Shown: positions 17,430 through 24,128, counted from the first letter of the stretch. The stretch: DNA of 64,000 bases from Paludibacteraceae bacterium (GCA_017503075.1 JAFVTU010000011.1:1-64000), one strand, 5' to 3'. Program-made: numbers and translations. Notes: generated from the letters alone by a model not told the origin.

Positions 17430-17474
17430 CTTAGTATAATTTCCCCCTATACAGGGGAAATAATACATACTAAG
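17430..17474. other. 45-bp nested palindrome downstream of the ATPase gene
   Basis: Two nested pairs of arms are visible: CTTAGTAT (17430-17437) with ATACTAAG (17467-17474), and inside them ATTTCCCC (17439-17446) with GGGGAAAT (17454-17461), loop CCTATACA-like. There is no T-run after it, so a simple terminator is less likely. It could be a protein-binding site, a replication origin hairpin of the element, or a bidirectional RNA hairpin. Confidence 0.75.
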
Positions 17475-17509
17475 AGGGTATCCACACGGCTCCGCTCAAC
17501 CTCCCAAAA

Positions 17510-17546
17510 CTCATAATTCAAAATTCATAATTCAAAATTTAAAATC
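17510..17546 (+). repeat. AATTCAAAATTCATAATTC simple repeat before a small gene
   Basis: Alternating ATAATTCAAAATTC units fill the 37 bp before ATG 17550. The same motif lies at 19582-19600 (reverse sense) before the holin-like gene, and in frame inside the spanin-like gene at 20658-20684. Confidence 0.7.
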
Positions 17547-17549
17547 TCT

Positions 17550-17849
17550 ATGGCTAAAGTTACTTTCATACCAGGCATCGCATCCATCTCTGGCAAAATC
17601 GGCGATACCATCTATCGCACTACTCCATCAGGCAAAACCATTGCCTACAAAGCACCCAAACGCATCTACCACCAATCCACTCCTGCACAGCTCAATCACC
17701 GTACTCGCTTTGCACTAATGACCAAACTGGTGAGCACCATTCCCCATGACCCTACACAACGTGCTATCTACGAGCAATTGCAAAAGCAAAAACCCTCCAC
17801 CAAGCATCTCACCTTGCGTAAGTTTATTTTCTCTATTCTCAATTCATAA
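17550..17849 (+). CDS. Small basic protein, family member 1 (99 aa)
   Basis: I know no name for this family. The 99-residue basic protein has an N-terminal part SISGKIGDTIYRTTPSGKT followed by APKRIYHQSTPAQLNHRTRF, and a C-terminal part AIYEQLQKQKPSTKHLTLRKFI. The pattern GK-I-x(n)-Y-x-R-x(n)-GK-x(n)-P-x-R-x(n)-TP recurs in the genes at 17963 and 19251. The C-terminal block resembles those at 18602 and 19251. High Lys/Arg and beta-strand-like N-terminus suggest nucleic-acid binding, but that is a guess. It follows the ATPase by 137 bp. Confidence 0.7.
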   Translation: MAKVTFIPGIASISGKIGDTIYRTTPSGKTIAYKAPKRIYHQSTPAQLNHRTRFALMTKLVSTIPHDPTQRAIYEQLQKQKPSTKHLTLRKFIFSILNS

Positions 17850-17962
17850 CTCATCCCTCATCACTCATAGCTCCCTGCGGGCTTCGCGACCACTTCGCGA
17901 CCACTCGTGCCTATCTAGGGCTGATATGTACCACATCTCTAAACTCTAAACACTAAACTAAA
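17850..17962 (+). repeat. Spacer with short repeats before the second small basic gene
   Basis: The 113-bp gap carries TCATAACTCATCCCTCATCACTCATAG-like runs (ACTCAT units), a CTTCGCGACCA repeat in two copies at 17882-17905, and CTCTAAACACTAAACTAAA before ATG 17963. Same micro-repeat style as elsewhere; no promoter box seen. Confidence 0.55.
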
Positions 17963-18160
17963 ATGCAAGTTTCCTTCCAATCCCCAGTAGCGGGTCTCAT
18001 CGGCAAATTGGAGTACAACGGCAAGTTTTACATCCGCAAGATGCATGGTAAATACATCTTGCAACGCTGTCCAAACCGCCAGAACCATATACCAACACCC
18101 CACGAACGTACCAACCAACAACAATTTATTCAGCAATGGAAAAAACGAAAAAACAAATAG
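17963..18160 (+). CDS. Small basic protein, family member 2 (65 aa)
   Basis: This 65-residue, strongly basic protein (ends QWKKRKNK) keeps the N-terminal half of the family pattern: GLIGKLEYNGKFYIRKMHGK, then CPNRQNHIPTPHERTNQQQF. It aligns by eye with the first halves of the genes at 17550 and 19251 (GK, aromatic, R, GK, P-R, TP, F) but lacks their C-terminal YE-Q-LTLR block, so it is a short form. It overlaps the next gene by 25 bp. Function unknown. Confidence 0.65.
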   Translation: MQVSFQSPVAGLIGKLEYNGKFYIRKMHGKYILQRCPNRQNHIPTPHERTNQQQFIQQWKKRKNK

Positions 18161-18342
18161 TTCTACCCAGTACCGTAGAGCGTTACAAACTCATCCGGCA
18201 AGCGGTCAATCAGCGACTAGGCACCATGCCTGTAATGATGGCATACACCTATGTGGCAAAAGAGTTTGGATTAACCGAAGAAACCGTCCGAAAAATCATC
18301 CGAAAAATCAATAAGTGGGACATCGTCCCAACAAAAACTTGA
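18136..18342 (+). CDS. Small HTH protein (68 aa)
   Basis: This 68-residue protein looks like a single helix-turn-helix. PVMMAYTYVAKEFGLTEETVRKIIRKINKW reads as two helices, with FGLTEETVRKIIRK as the recognition unit. It starts inside the end of the preceding small basic gene (25-bp overlap, different frame), which suggests coupled translation. No named family recognised. A role in DNA binding within the element is likely but not shown. Confidence 0.65.
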   Translation: MEKTKKQIVLPSTVERYKLIRQAVNQRLGTMPVMMAYTYVAKEFGLTEETVRKIIRKINKWDIVPTKT

Positions 18343-18601
18343 TTTTATTACTACTTTTGCACTCGCGTTCGGAAATACCGCAACGCGGGTGTATGGCTTT
18401 TTGATACAGCGCGCATTTCAGAAAGCAATTAACCCCAGTTACTAACCATTAAAATTAACCCCTAACCCCTCCCGCGGCATGGAGGATAGCGAACTCGAGT
18501 ATTTAATATTTTTTTGTTTCAAAAAAAATAATTGTCAATAATTGACGACTTGATTGACGCTAATTGTCTTAAAAAATACACTCTGTTCGATTGCCGACGA
18601 T
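18343..18601 (+). repeat. Non-coding stretch with hairpins and right-end-like motifs
   Basis: No gene is visible in these 259 bp. A TACTTTTG box at 18352-18359 could be a -7 element but has no matching -33 box. CGCGTT at 18365-18370 can pair with AACGCG at 18382-18387. CCTCC (18468-18472) pairs with GGAGG (18481-18485) inside a unit TAACCCCTCCCGCGGCATGG that recurs at 18985-19010. At 18539-18576 the spaced motifs TAATTGAC, GATTGAC, TAATTGTC and TAAAAA repeat the right sub-terminal region of the foldback element (36124-36159) with the same 22-bp spacing. Confidence 0.6.
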
Positions 18602-18913
18602 ATGGCTTTTATCAAAAATTCAACCCCCTTCGACTCTGTTCAGAAAAAGTTCTCCAGTTCGGATGAGATTCATTTCCGTAACCGCAAGAAAGACAATGCC
18701 ACCATTGGTGTGCGCGTAAAACATCCTTATACAGGCGGCAACTCCACAGCACAGCAGGCTGTGCGTGAGGCCTTCAAAGCGGCTCAAACGCAAACGAGCA
18801 CCATTCTTGCCGATTCAGAGCAACGTGCTACCTACGAGGCTAAATTCAAAGCGCAAAAGAAGTACCTTACACTCCGCGGTTACATCTTCGCCCAAGTGTA
18901 CGCGAAACCTTAA
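18602..18913 (+). CDS. Small basic protein, family member 3 (103 aa)
   Basis: Starting at ATG 18602 gives 103 residues (a longer frame from 18554 would run through the right-end-like motifs). The N-terminal part (FSSSDEIHFRNRKKDNATIGVRVK) is a looser match to the island family. The C-terminal block ATYEAKFKAQKKYLTLRGYIF matches AIYEQLQKQKPSTKHLTLRKFI of the 17550 product (Y-E, K-x-Q, LTLR-x-(Y/F)-IF), so the two look paralogous. A TP/ST-AQQA segment sits between them. Basic and soluble; function unknown. Confidence 0.7.
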   Translation: MAFIKNSTPFDSVQKKFSSSDEIHFRNRKKDNATIGVRVKHPYTGGNSTAQQAVREAFKAAQTQTSTILADSEQRATYEAKFKAQKKYLTLRGYIFAQVYAKP

Positions 18914-19250
18914 TTCATTCAACCTTAAACATTAATTCGTTAATTCGTTAATTCATTAATTCATTCAACCTTAATTCATTAACCCCCTAACCCCCTCCCA
19001 CGGCATGGAGGGAAGCAAGCTTGGTATAGGATGGTATAGAGTGGTATAGGATGGTATAGAAGTGGAGTAGAATTGTACAACCGCTACTCAACGCTACTCA
19101 ACGCTACTCAACCTCTACTCAACCTCTACTCAACCACTACTCAACCACTACTCAACGCTACTCAACGCTACTCAACCCTACACAACCCTACACAACCCTA
19201 TACAACCCTATACATTCGGCAAAAGCCGAAGCTTGATTGCCGAACACGAA
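18914..19250. repeat. Decamer repeat array with inverted halves around TTGTACAA
   Basis: The 337-bp gap holds no gene. 18910-18985 is a TTAATTCGTTAATTCATTCAACC run. 18985-19012 repeats the CCTCCCACGGCATGGAGG hairpin. 19021-19215 is an array of 10-11 bp units: GGTATAGGAT/GGAGTAG orientation to the left, then ATTGTACAAC, then CTACTCAAC(G/C) and CCCTACACAA/CCCTATACAA units to the right. The left half is roughly the reverse complement of the right half. The 28 bp at 19065-19092 occur exactly, inverted, at 38313-38340. Confidence 0.85.
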
Positions 19251-19577
19251 ATGGCTGGAAGTATTTTTTACCTAGCGCCCGTGGATAATGCATCGGGCAA
19301 GATTTTCGGAAAAAAACAAAAGTTCGTAGCAGTGCGCCGCAAACAAGGTAAACGCCAACGCGGTTGCGCTGTGATGGGCGAACGAACCACTCCATACGGA
19401 GCTAACGAGATCGCTTGGCAAGAGAAATTTGCACAAATCTGTGCTGCTACTCGCGAGCGCATGATAGATCCAAACCATGTGGCACAAGACCAAGCGGATT
19501 TTGCTGCACAAAGCAAGTACAAGACCTTCTATCAGTATGTTTGGAACTTGATGCGTGCGGAGATTGAAGGTGAGTAA
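19251..19577 (+). CDS. Small basic protein, family member 4 (108 aa)
   Basis: A 108-residue basic protein from ATG 19251 (MAGSIFYLAP). The N-terminal half NASGKIFGKKQKFVAVRRKQGK followed by GERTTPYGANEIAW repeats the family order GK-I, aromatic, R, GK, TP seen at 17550 and 17963. The C-terminal half DFAAQSKYKTFYQYVWNLM has the A-Q-x-KY-T-x-(Y)-x-(Y/F) layout of the 18602 and 17550 tails. I infer four divergent copies of one family in 2 kb. No similarity to a named protein is recognised. It is followed by the lysis-like genes. Confidence 0.7.
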   Translation: MAGSIFYLAPVDNASGKIFGKKQKFVAVRRKQGKRQRGCAVMGERTTPYGANEIAWQEKFAQICAATRERMIDPNHVAQDQADFAAQSKYKTFYQYVWNLMRAEIEGE

Positions 19578-19600
19578 TTTAGAATTATGAATTTTGAATT

Positions 19601-19786
19601 ATGAAGCGCCTTCAGCTTGTTCTCGCTACTGCATTGTGCATCTTCGGATGCACGATGCTGGTTGCGGGATTTGTGACACCTCCTATGGGCGAAATCCACC
19701 ACTCACTATTGATAGCCTTTGGTGAGATCCTCACCTTCAGCGGTTCGCTGATAGGAATAGATTATAAATATCGGTATAAAGAATAA
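19601..19786 (+). CDS. Holin-like two-helix membrane protein (61 aa)
   Basis: This 61-residue protein has two hydrophobic segments: LVLATALCIFGCTMLVAGFV (residues 6-25) and SLLIAFGEILTFSGSLIGI (35-53). They are joined by TPPMGEIHH, and a short charged tail DYKYRYKE follows. Similar small proteins with a VAGF..PP.GEIH..xL.AFGE pattern are common in Bacteroidales genomes near endolysin-like genes. Size, topology and position directly before DUF5675 fit a holin or small membrane partner of lysis. The holin role is inference. Confidence 0.65.
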   Translation: MKRLQLVLATALCIFGCTMLVAGFVTPPMGEIHHSLLIAFGEILTFSGSLIGIDYKYRYKE

Positions 19787-19795
19787 CAACACTAC

Positions 19796-19900
19796 TCAAC
19801 CTCTACTCAACACTACTCCACCTCTACTCCACCTCTACTCAACCACTACTCAACGCTACTCAATCTCTACTCCACCACTACTCCACCTCTACACAACCCT
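19796..19900 (+). repeat. CTACTCAACC/CTACTCCACC decamer array
   Basis: About ten 10-11 bp units (CTACTCAACC, CTACTCAACA, CTACTCCACC, CTACACAACC) fill the gap between the holin-like and DUF5675 genes. Same family as 19021-19215 but only in one orientation. Confidence 0.85.
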
Positions 19901-19908
19901 ATACGATT

Positions 19909-20493
19909 ATGCTAATCCAACTTATCCGCAACCAACCCCAAGGCTCCGCCATCACCGGTCGCCTCGTCATCAACGCTCGCTGGTTCTGCAATACCCTTGA
20001 GCGTGTCGGCTATCAAATCCCCGCCCTCTGCTACCATGTAGCCGTCACCCGATCGCCCAAGTTCCAACGCTTACTACCATTGGTCCTTGATGTCCCTCGC
20101 CTTCCCATAGCCAATAGCCAATCGCCTATTGCCTATAGAAGCGGAATACGCTTCCATCGCGGCACCAAACCCGAGCACTCCACCGGCTGCATTTTGGTTG
20201 TCGCAGACAACCCCAACCGCTCGAGGGATATTGATTCGAGCGGAAATAATCGTTCGAACGAATGTGAGATAAGAACATTGTCTAAGTTGTCGTCAAATAA
20301 TAACTCTTCCTTGTCGTCAAACAAAAATAGTATCTGTGGTCGTTCAGCGGCCGATGTAGAGCAATCCTTAACCCAATTGTTGTTACAAACCCAAGAATCC
20401 CATGAAGAAATCATCCTTGAAGTCATCGACTTTCGCCCTGGCACTGATTATGGCTATGACACTCCTTGCCCTCCCGAGTTGCAAAAGCCTTAA
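19909..20493 (+). CDS. DUF5675-family protein, candidate lysis enzyme
   Basis: This 194-residue protein fits the DUF5675 family found in Bacteroidota phages and genomic islands. It has GSAITGRLVINARWFCNTLE at the start, IPALCYHVAVTRSPKFQRLLPLVLDVP in the middle and SGIRFHRGTKPEHSTGCILV (His, His, Cys pattern) at about residues 75-104. Family members are usually about 130-150 residues. The extra length comes from two low-complexity inserts: LPIANSQSPIAYR (encoded by an ATAGCCAATAGCC-type repeat, 20103-20141) and a Ser/Asn-rich stretch at 120-150. The enzymatic activity of this family is not established to my knowledge. The last 92 bp overlap the next gene. Confidence 0.8.
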   Translation: MLIQLIRNQPQGSAITGRLVINARWFCNTLERVGYQIPALCYHVAVTRSPKFQRLLPLVLDVPRLPIANSQSPIAYRSGIRFHRGTKPEHSTGCILVVADNPNRSRDIDSSGNNRSNECEIRTLSKLSSNNNSSLSSNKNSICGRSAADVEQSLTQLLLQTQESHEEIILEVIDFRPGTDYGYDTPCPPELQKP

Positions 20494-20857
20494 CACCACC
20501 ACACTACACCATACTACACAACACTACACCACACTACACAATTCAGTTGATACCGTTGTGGTGCATGATAGCGTGTTTTTTCACGACTCTGTTGTTTATC
20601 GTGAGCGCACCATCCACGATACGGTCTATATCACCAAAGAAGTGTACCGCGATGCTCTTAATTCAAAATTCAAAATTCAAAATTCCACCAAGACCGACAC
20701 GGTCATCCTTACCGAATACCGTGACCGCGTAGTGGAGCATCCTCCAGAGCGGTATATACCACCATTTTACAAGCATTGCACCACCATCCTCTTTATTATA
20801 CTTGCAGCAGGAGTTGTGTACATTGTTGGCAAATGGTATATTAAATCTAGATTGTAA
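20402..20857 (+). CDS. Unimolecular-spanin-like lipoprotein with C-terminal membrane helix
   Basis: This 151-residue protein has a lipoprotein signal (LLALPSC, lipid Cys at residue 27), a periplasmic stretch with repeated DTVVVHDSVFFHDSV and RERTIHDTVYI beta-type strands, and a C-terminal hydrophobic helix TTILFIILAAGVVYIVGKW (about 126-144) with a basic end YIKSRL. Outer-membrane lipid plus inner-membrane C-terminal helix is the topology of unimolecular spanins such as phage T1 gp11. It starts inside the DUF5675 gene in another frame (92-bp overlap), like nested lysis genes. Two in-frame repeats are built in: TTTLHHTTQHYTTLHN from CTACACCA units, and LNSKFKIQNS from AATTCAAAATTC units. Spanin function is inference from topology and neighbours. 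Confidence 0.7.
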   Translation: MKKSSLKSSTFALALIMAMTLLALPSCKSLNTTTLHHTTQHYTTLHNSVDTVVVHDSVFFHDSVVYRERTIHDTVYITKEVYRDALNSKFKIQNSTKTDTVILTEYRDRVVEHPPERYIPPFYKHCTTILFIILAAGVVYIVGKWYIKSRL

Positions 20858-20886
20858 TTCGTTAATTCGTTCAACCTTCAACGTTA

Positions 20887-20924
20887 AAAAGCTACTTCGT
20901 CGTGAAGACGTAGCGGCTTTTTTT
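20887..20924 (+). terminator. Probable terminator at the end of the lysis-like genes
   Basis: An imperfect hairpin (AAAGCTAC ... GTAGCGGCTTT, with inner CGTC/GACG pairing) is followed by seven T. It lies 29 bp after the spanin-like stop. Confidence 0.75.
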
Positions 20925-20975
20925 ATCCTCGCCTTTACGCCTTACCCAATAAAATCACTCCCCAAGTGATTTTTA

Positions 20976-21007
20976 TTTGCTCAATCCAAAATATTTCACT
21001 ATCTTTG
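20976..21007 (+). promoter_or_regulatory. Promoter of the TPR regulator gene
   Basis: TTTG at 20976-20979 and TATCTTTG at 21000-21007 are separated by 20 nt. The leader to ATG 21035 is about 20 nt. This position argues against a start at 20966. Confidence 0.85.
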
Positions 21008-21034
21008 CACACACAATACCAAATCTACCACGCA

Positions 21035-22522
21035 ATGTCCAAAAGTTACCATGAAATATCACCCCTATCATCTTTTTGTCGTCTTTTGTGTGTATTAGGA
21101 TTGATGTTCATTTTGTCTTCATGCGGTTGGCACGAAGCAAAAGAGGTTATTATCACAGCAGATAGCTTGGATCAGACGGAGCATGTGATATATGATGATA
21201 CGGCTGCATTGGGCAGAGTTATCCGCAGTTTAGATAATCCATTCGGTCAATTATTCCAACGTAACACCCTCGGCAAAGCGTATTATTACATGGGTCGGAA
21301 CTTAGAAGATAAAAGCAGACAAGTAGCGGATGCTACTAAATGCTACATAGAAGCCGACCGCTTGCAGATAGACGACCCTATTTATCGTGGGCGAGTGAAT
21401 TCGTGTATGGGCTATATTTGCAGACAGAATAATAGTGATAGTTTGGCTTTTATTTTTTATGAACGTGCATGTAAAATATATGAGGAGAACATAAACGAAT
21501 GGTATTATGCACAGAGTTTATTGAATATTGCTTCGTGTTATATAGACCTTCATCTATTCACAAAGGCCGATAGTATTTTGAATATTGCTAAAGTGTTACA
21601 ATTAGATGACTTATATATAGCACGCTATTATGAAAAACGAGGGTTATATTTTGAGGCTCAACAACAACACGATTCTGTCTTGATGTGTTTTAAGCATGCT
21701 CTTACATATCGGGACAATGATAGGGATAAGTCATATGATTATCTTAAAATTATGCAAGCATATTATGATATGGGAGATATTTCTCTCTCTATTCCCTATG
21801 CCCATTATATATTAAAACATTCAACAAATCCGAATTATTTAGTTAATGTATATTACTGCATGATGCAAGATGCTAAGAAACAAAATAATACCGAATTGTT
21901 GAGTTATTATTCGCATGCACGCACGGATGCACAGAAACAATTACGTGATGATATGATTAAATATGCAGAGGCACTCCCGTTGGTAGAAGAATACTTAAAA
22001 GATCCGCACCCATTACGTTGGATAAAGATAGTACTATTCTCTTTTGTTGCTTTATGTGTAATACTAACACTTAGTATTTTTAGATATCGTAAGCATACCA
22101 TCATTAGAATGCGAGTATCGGATGAGCAAATAGTGAGTTTATCAGCACAAGTGCAGGAGCATCAGGATAAACTAGAAAAGCAAAGCAAGGAACATCTTTA
22201 TGATAAACATTTAGACAAAATTCGTAGAAAATACCCTAAGCCACTTAATAGATGGAATGAGTATTGCGAATTAAAAAAAGAGATCCAACCTTATTTGCAA
22301 AATTGGTTTATGTCCTTGGAAAGTTTAGATCTTACGAATAGAGAAAAGGTATTTTGTGTAATAAGTTTCATTTATCCACAAATGGCAACAGAAGATCTTG
22401 CCAACTATTTATGTGTTACTAAAGAAGCCCTTCCTGTTCGCAAGAATCGTATTGCTAAAAAATTAGGTATCACATCCGTAGAATTGGGTGTTTTCTTACA
22501 GAAGTTGGCTAATAATAAGTAA
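21035..22522 (+). CDS. Membrane TPR sensor with cytoplasmic HTH-like end
   Basis: A 495-residue protein of a layout common in Bacteroidota. It has an N-terminal membrane signal with lipobox-like LMFILSSC (Cys near residue 30), a periplasmic TPR region (about residues 40-320, repeats such as LGKAYYYMGRNLEDKSRQVADATKC), a membrane helix IVLFSFVALCVILTLSIF (about 333-350), a coiled-coil linker rich in Glu/Gln/Lys and a C-terminal DNA-binding-like domain (LTNREKVFCVISFIYPQMAT, then YLCVTKEALPVRKNRIAKKLGI), similar in plan to LuxR-type or two-component-output HTH domains. It likely senses a surface signal and controls nearby genes; the secreted RHS block begins 150 bp downstream. Start chosen because the promoter ends at 21007. 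Confidence 0.82.
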   Translation: MSKSYHEISPLSSFCRLLCVLGLMFILSSCGWHEAKEVIITADSLDQTEHVIYDDTAALGRVIRSLDNPFGQLFQRNTLGKAYYYMGRNLEDKSRQVADATKCYIEADRLQIDDPIYRGRVNSCMGYICRQNNSDSLAFIFYERACKIYEENINEWYYAQSLLNIASCYIDLHLFTKADSILNIAKVLQLDDLYIARYYEKRGLYFEAQQQHDSVLMCFKHALTYRDNDRDKSYDYLKIMQAYYDMGDISLSIPYAHYILKHSTNPNYLVNVYYCMMQDAKKQNNTELLSYYSHARTDAQKQLRDDMIKYAEALPLVEEYLKDPHPLRWIKIVLFSFVALCVILTLSIFRYRKHTIIRMRVSDEQIVSLSAQVQEHQDKLEKQSKEHLYDKHLDKIRRKYPKPLNRWNEYCELKKEIQPYLQNWFMSLESLDLTNREKVFCVISFIYPQMATEDLANYLCVTKEALPVRKNRIAKKLGITSVELGVFLQKLANNK

Positions 22523-22616
22523 AAATACTATTTTCGTTATATTATCAAATCTAATCTACAACTACCTGATAATCACACAAATACCACCCCTAAATCCTTA
22601 TCAATTCCCCGTTTTT

Positions 22617-22648
22617 ATTGCTAATTTCATGATGTTGTTGTAACTTTG
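22617..22648 (+). promoter_or_regulatory. Promoter of the DUF3244/RHS block
   Basis: ATTG at 22617-22620 and TAACTTTG at 22641-22648 are separated by 20 nt, 26 bp before ATG 22675. No further promoter box is visible before the genes at 23078, 24129 and 27141, which follow within 4-32 bp, so they are probably one transcript. Confidence 0.8.
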
Positions 22649-22674
22649 CGGCAAATTTTTAAAACAATCATATC

Positions 22675-23046
22675 ATGAAAAAATTACTCATTCTCGCATT
22701 GTTCGTACTAGGTATGTACAATGCACCTGTATTTGGAATGGCTCAAGAAATTATCTTAACCGAGTTGTATTCTTTACTTCCTCTTGATGATCATCGAGAT
22801 GATGGACTAGGAGATGGTCCTGATCCTTCTCGTTTTTGCGCATCTATAGTTGGAAATAATTTATCTATTGGCGCGCACACAGAAATGCCTGCGTATATGG
22901 AAGTCATTGATCAAGAAACAGGCGAAGTTGTGGTTGAAGAGGAGTTCTTGGATGAAACAGAAACTACTATTCATCAATCCGGTTTGTATGTCGTGCAAAT
23001 CTATTCAGGAAACACCATTATGACTGGTGAGTTTGAGGTAGAATAA
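22675..23046 (+). CDS. Secreted DUF3244-like protein
   Basis: This 123-residue protein has a signal peptide (KKLLILALFVLGMYNAPVFGMAQ) and a small beta-sandwich. PAYMEVIDQETGEVVVEEEF and TTIHQSGLYVVQIYSGNTIMTGEFEVE match the C-terminal strands of DUF3244 proteins, where a G-x-Y-x-(I/V) strand precedes a final G-E-F strand. An acidic insertion DDHRDDGLGDGPD sits before the domain. These proteins are exported in Bacteroidales and their role is not established. It heads the RHS transcript. A similar C-terminal fragment survives as a remnant at 33641-33860. Confidence 0.75.
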   Translation: MKKLLILALFVLGMYNAPVFGMAQEIILTELYSLLPLDDHRDDGLGDGPDPSRFCASIVGNNLSIGAHTEMPAYMEVIDQETGEVVVEEEFLDETETTIHQSGLYVVQIYSGNTIMTGEFEVE

Positions 23047-23077
23047 GGTGTCAATAAATTTACAAACTATATATTTT

Positions 23078-24124
23078 ATGAAACGGATAGTATTGCTTTT
23101 TGCATTACATTTTTCTATTGTGTTGATGGGTTATGCCCAGCAAATAGCATTAGCAAAGGAGAAACATTTACCTTTGGCTGGTGATAGTATTGTTCTAATA
23201 GAAATACCACATAAGAGTCTTGTAATTTCAACGGGTGCTGATTGTGTATGGGACTTTTCCAATTTGATTGCAGATAGTCTATTGTTGGAGGCAAACTATT
23301 ATGCATATACAAATGATACAACACGGATTGGTCATCATTTTTTGCACACGCATCATCAGTATGAAATAGATGCAGATACCCTATGGTATATTGGTTTTGA
23401 AGAAGCAAAATTATCTGTTAATTATATACGCAAAAGGAAAGCAATGGTCTTTCCTTTTGCCTATGGCAATCGTTTGTTGAATGAGTTCTCTGGAATAGCT
23501 CAGTATTCGCACAACAAGAAATATCGTATCGCAGGAGAAAGTGTCGTGCATGCAGAGGGGTGGGGGAAACTTGTTTTATCTGAATTTACCTTTGACTCGA
23601 CATTGTTGGTACATTCTAAACATACATATAAAAGTTATCTTATGGATAGCGCAAATATAGTTGAGGATATTTTTCAATGGTATCATCCTAATTATCGCTA
23701 TCCTTTGTTTGAAGTAGCGCATAAGTGTAGTAGCAATCAACCGAATAGTCCAATAATGTCCTATGCATTTTATCATATTCCAACCGATGAGCATCTGCAG
23801 AATATTATTGATACGAAAATTGTAGAAGCAGATAATGATGAGATAGTATTAACAGAGATAGATAGTGTTTTAACAAATATATGTTTCTATCCTAATCCTG
23901 TACATGACAATCTTACTATCACATATAGACAGGCGAGACAAGCAAATGTATTCTTTTCGGTACATTATAATGGTGGCTTGTGTGTATATCAATCGCCAAA
24001 ACGATTACAAAATGAAGGTGAATATTTGGAATACATACCTATGTCCACTATGCCCGTTGGGGCGTATGTTGTATATATCCATGTAGATGATAAAGTTGTT
24101 TCTACTAGTATATTAAAAGATTAA
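23078..24124 (+). CDS. Secreted protein with type 9 secretion sorting domain
   Basis: A 348-residue protein starting at ATG 23078 (signal peptide KRIVLLFALHFSIVLMGYAQ). A longer frame from 23048 would put 10 residues before the signal. The last 80 residues carry a type A sorting domain of the type 9 secretion system: FYPNPVHDNLTITY at about 275-288, then an MPVGAYVVYIHVDDKVVSTSIL end. The middle is beta-rich with no recognised domain. It is therefore predicted to pass the outer membrane by T9SS and be surface-attached or released. It is 4 bp before the first RHS gene. Confidence 0.82.
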   Translation: MKRIVLLFALHFSIVLMGYAQQIALAKEKHLPLAGDSIVLIEIPHKSLVISTGADCVWDFSNLIADSLLLEANYYAYTNDTTRIGHHFLHTHHQYEIDADTLWYIGFEEAKLSVNYIRKRKAMVFPFAYGNRLLNEFSGIAQYSHNKKYRIAGESVVHAEGWGKLVLSEFTFDSTLLVHSKHTYKSYLMDSANIVEDIFQWYHPNYRYPLFEVAHKCSSNQPNSPIMSYAFYHIPTDEHLQNIIDTKIVEADNDEIVLTEIDSVLTNICFYPNPVHDNLTITYRQARQANVFFSVHYNGGLCVYQSPKRLQNEGEYLEYIPMSTMPVGAYVVYIHVDDKVVSTSILKD

Positions 24125-24128
24125 GCTT

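Noticed and set aside
18343..18601. Possible small regulatory RNA
   Set aside because: A TACTTTTG box and hairpins exist but no -33 box and no terminator, so I could not support a transcript.
19021..19215. Possible CRISPR array
   Set aside because: Units are 10-11 bp without spacers and invert at the centre; no cas genes nearby.
20966..21034. Longer N-terminus for the TPR regulator
   Set aside because: It would span both promoter boxes; ATG 21035 lies just after them and restores a signal sequence.
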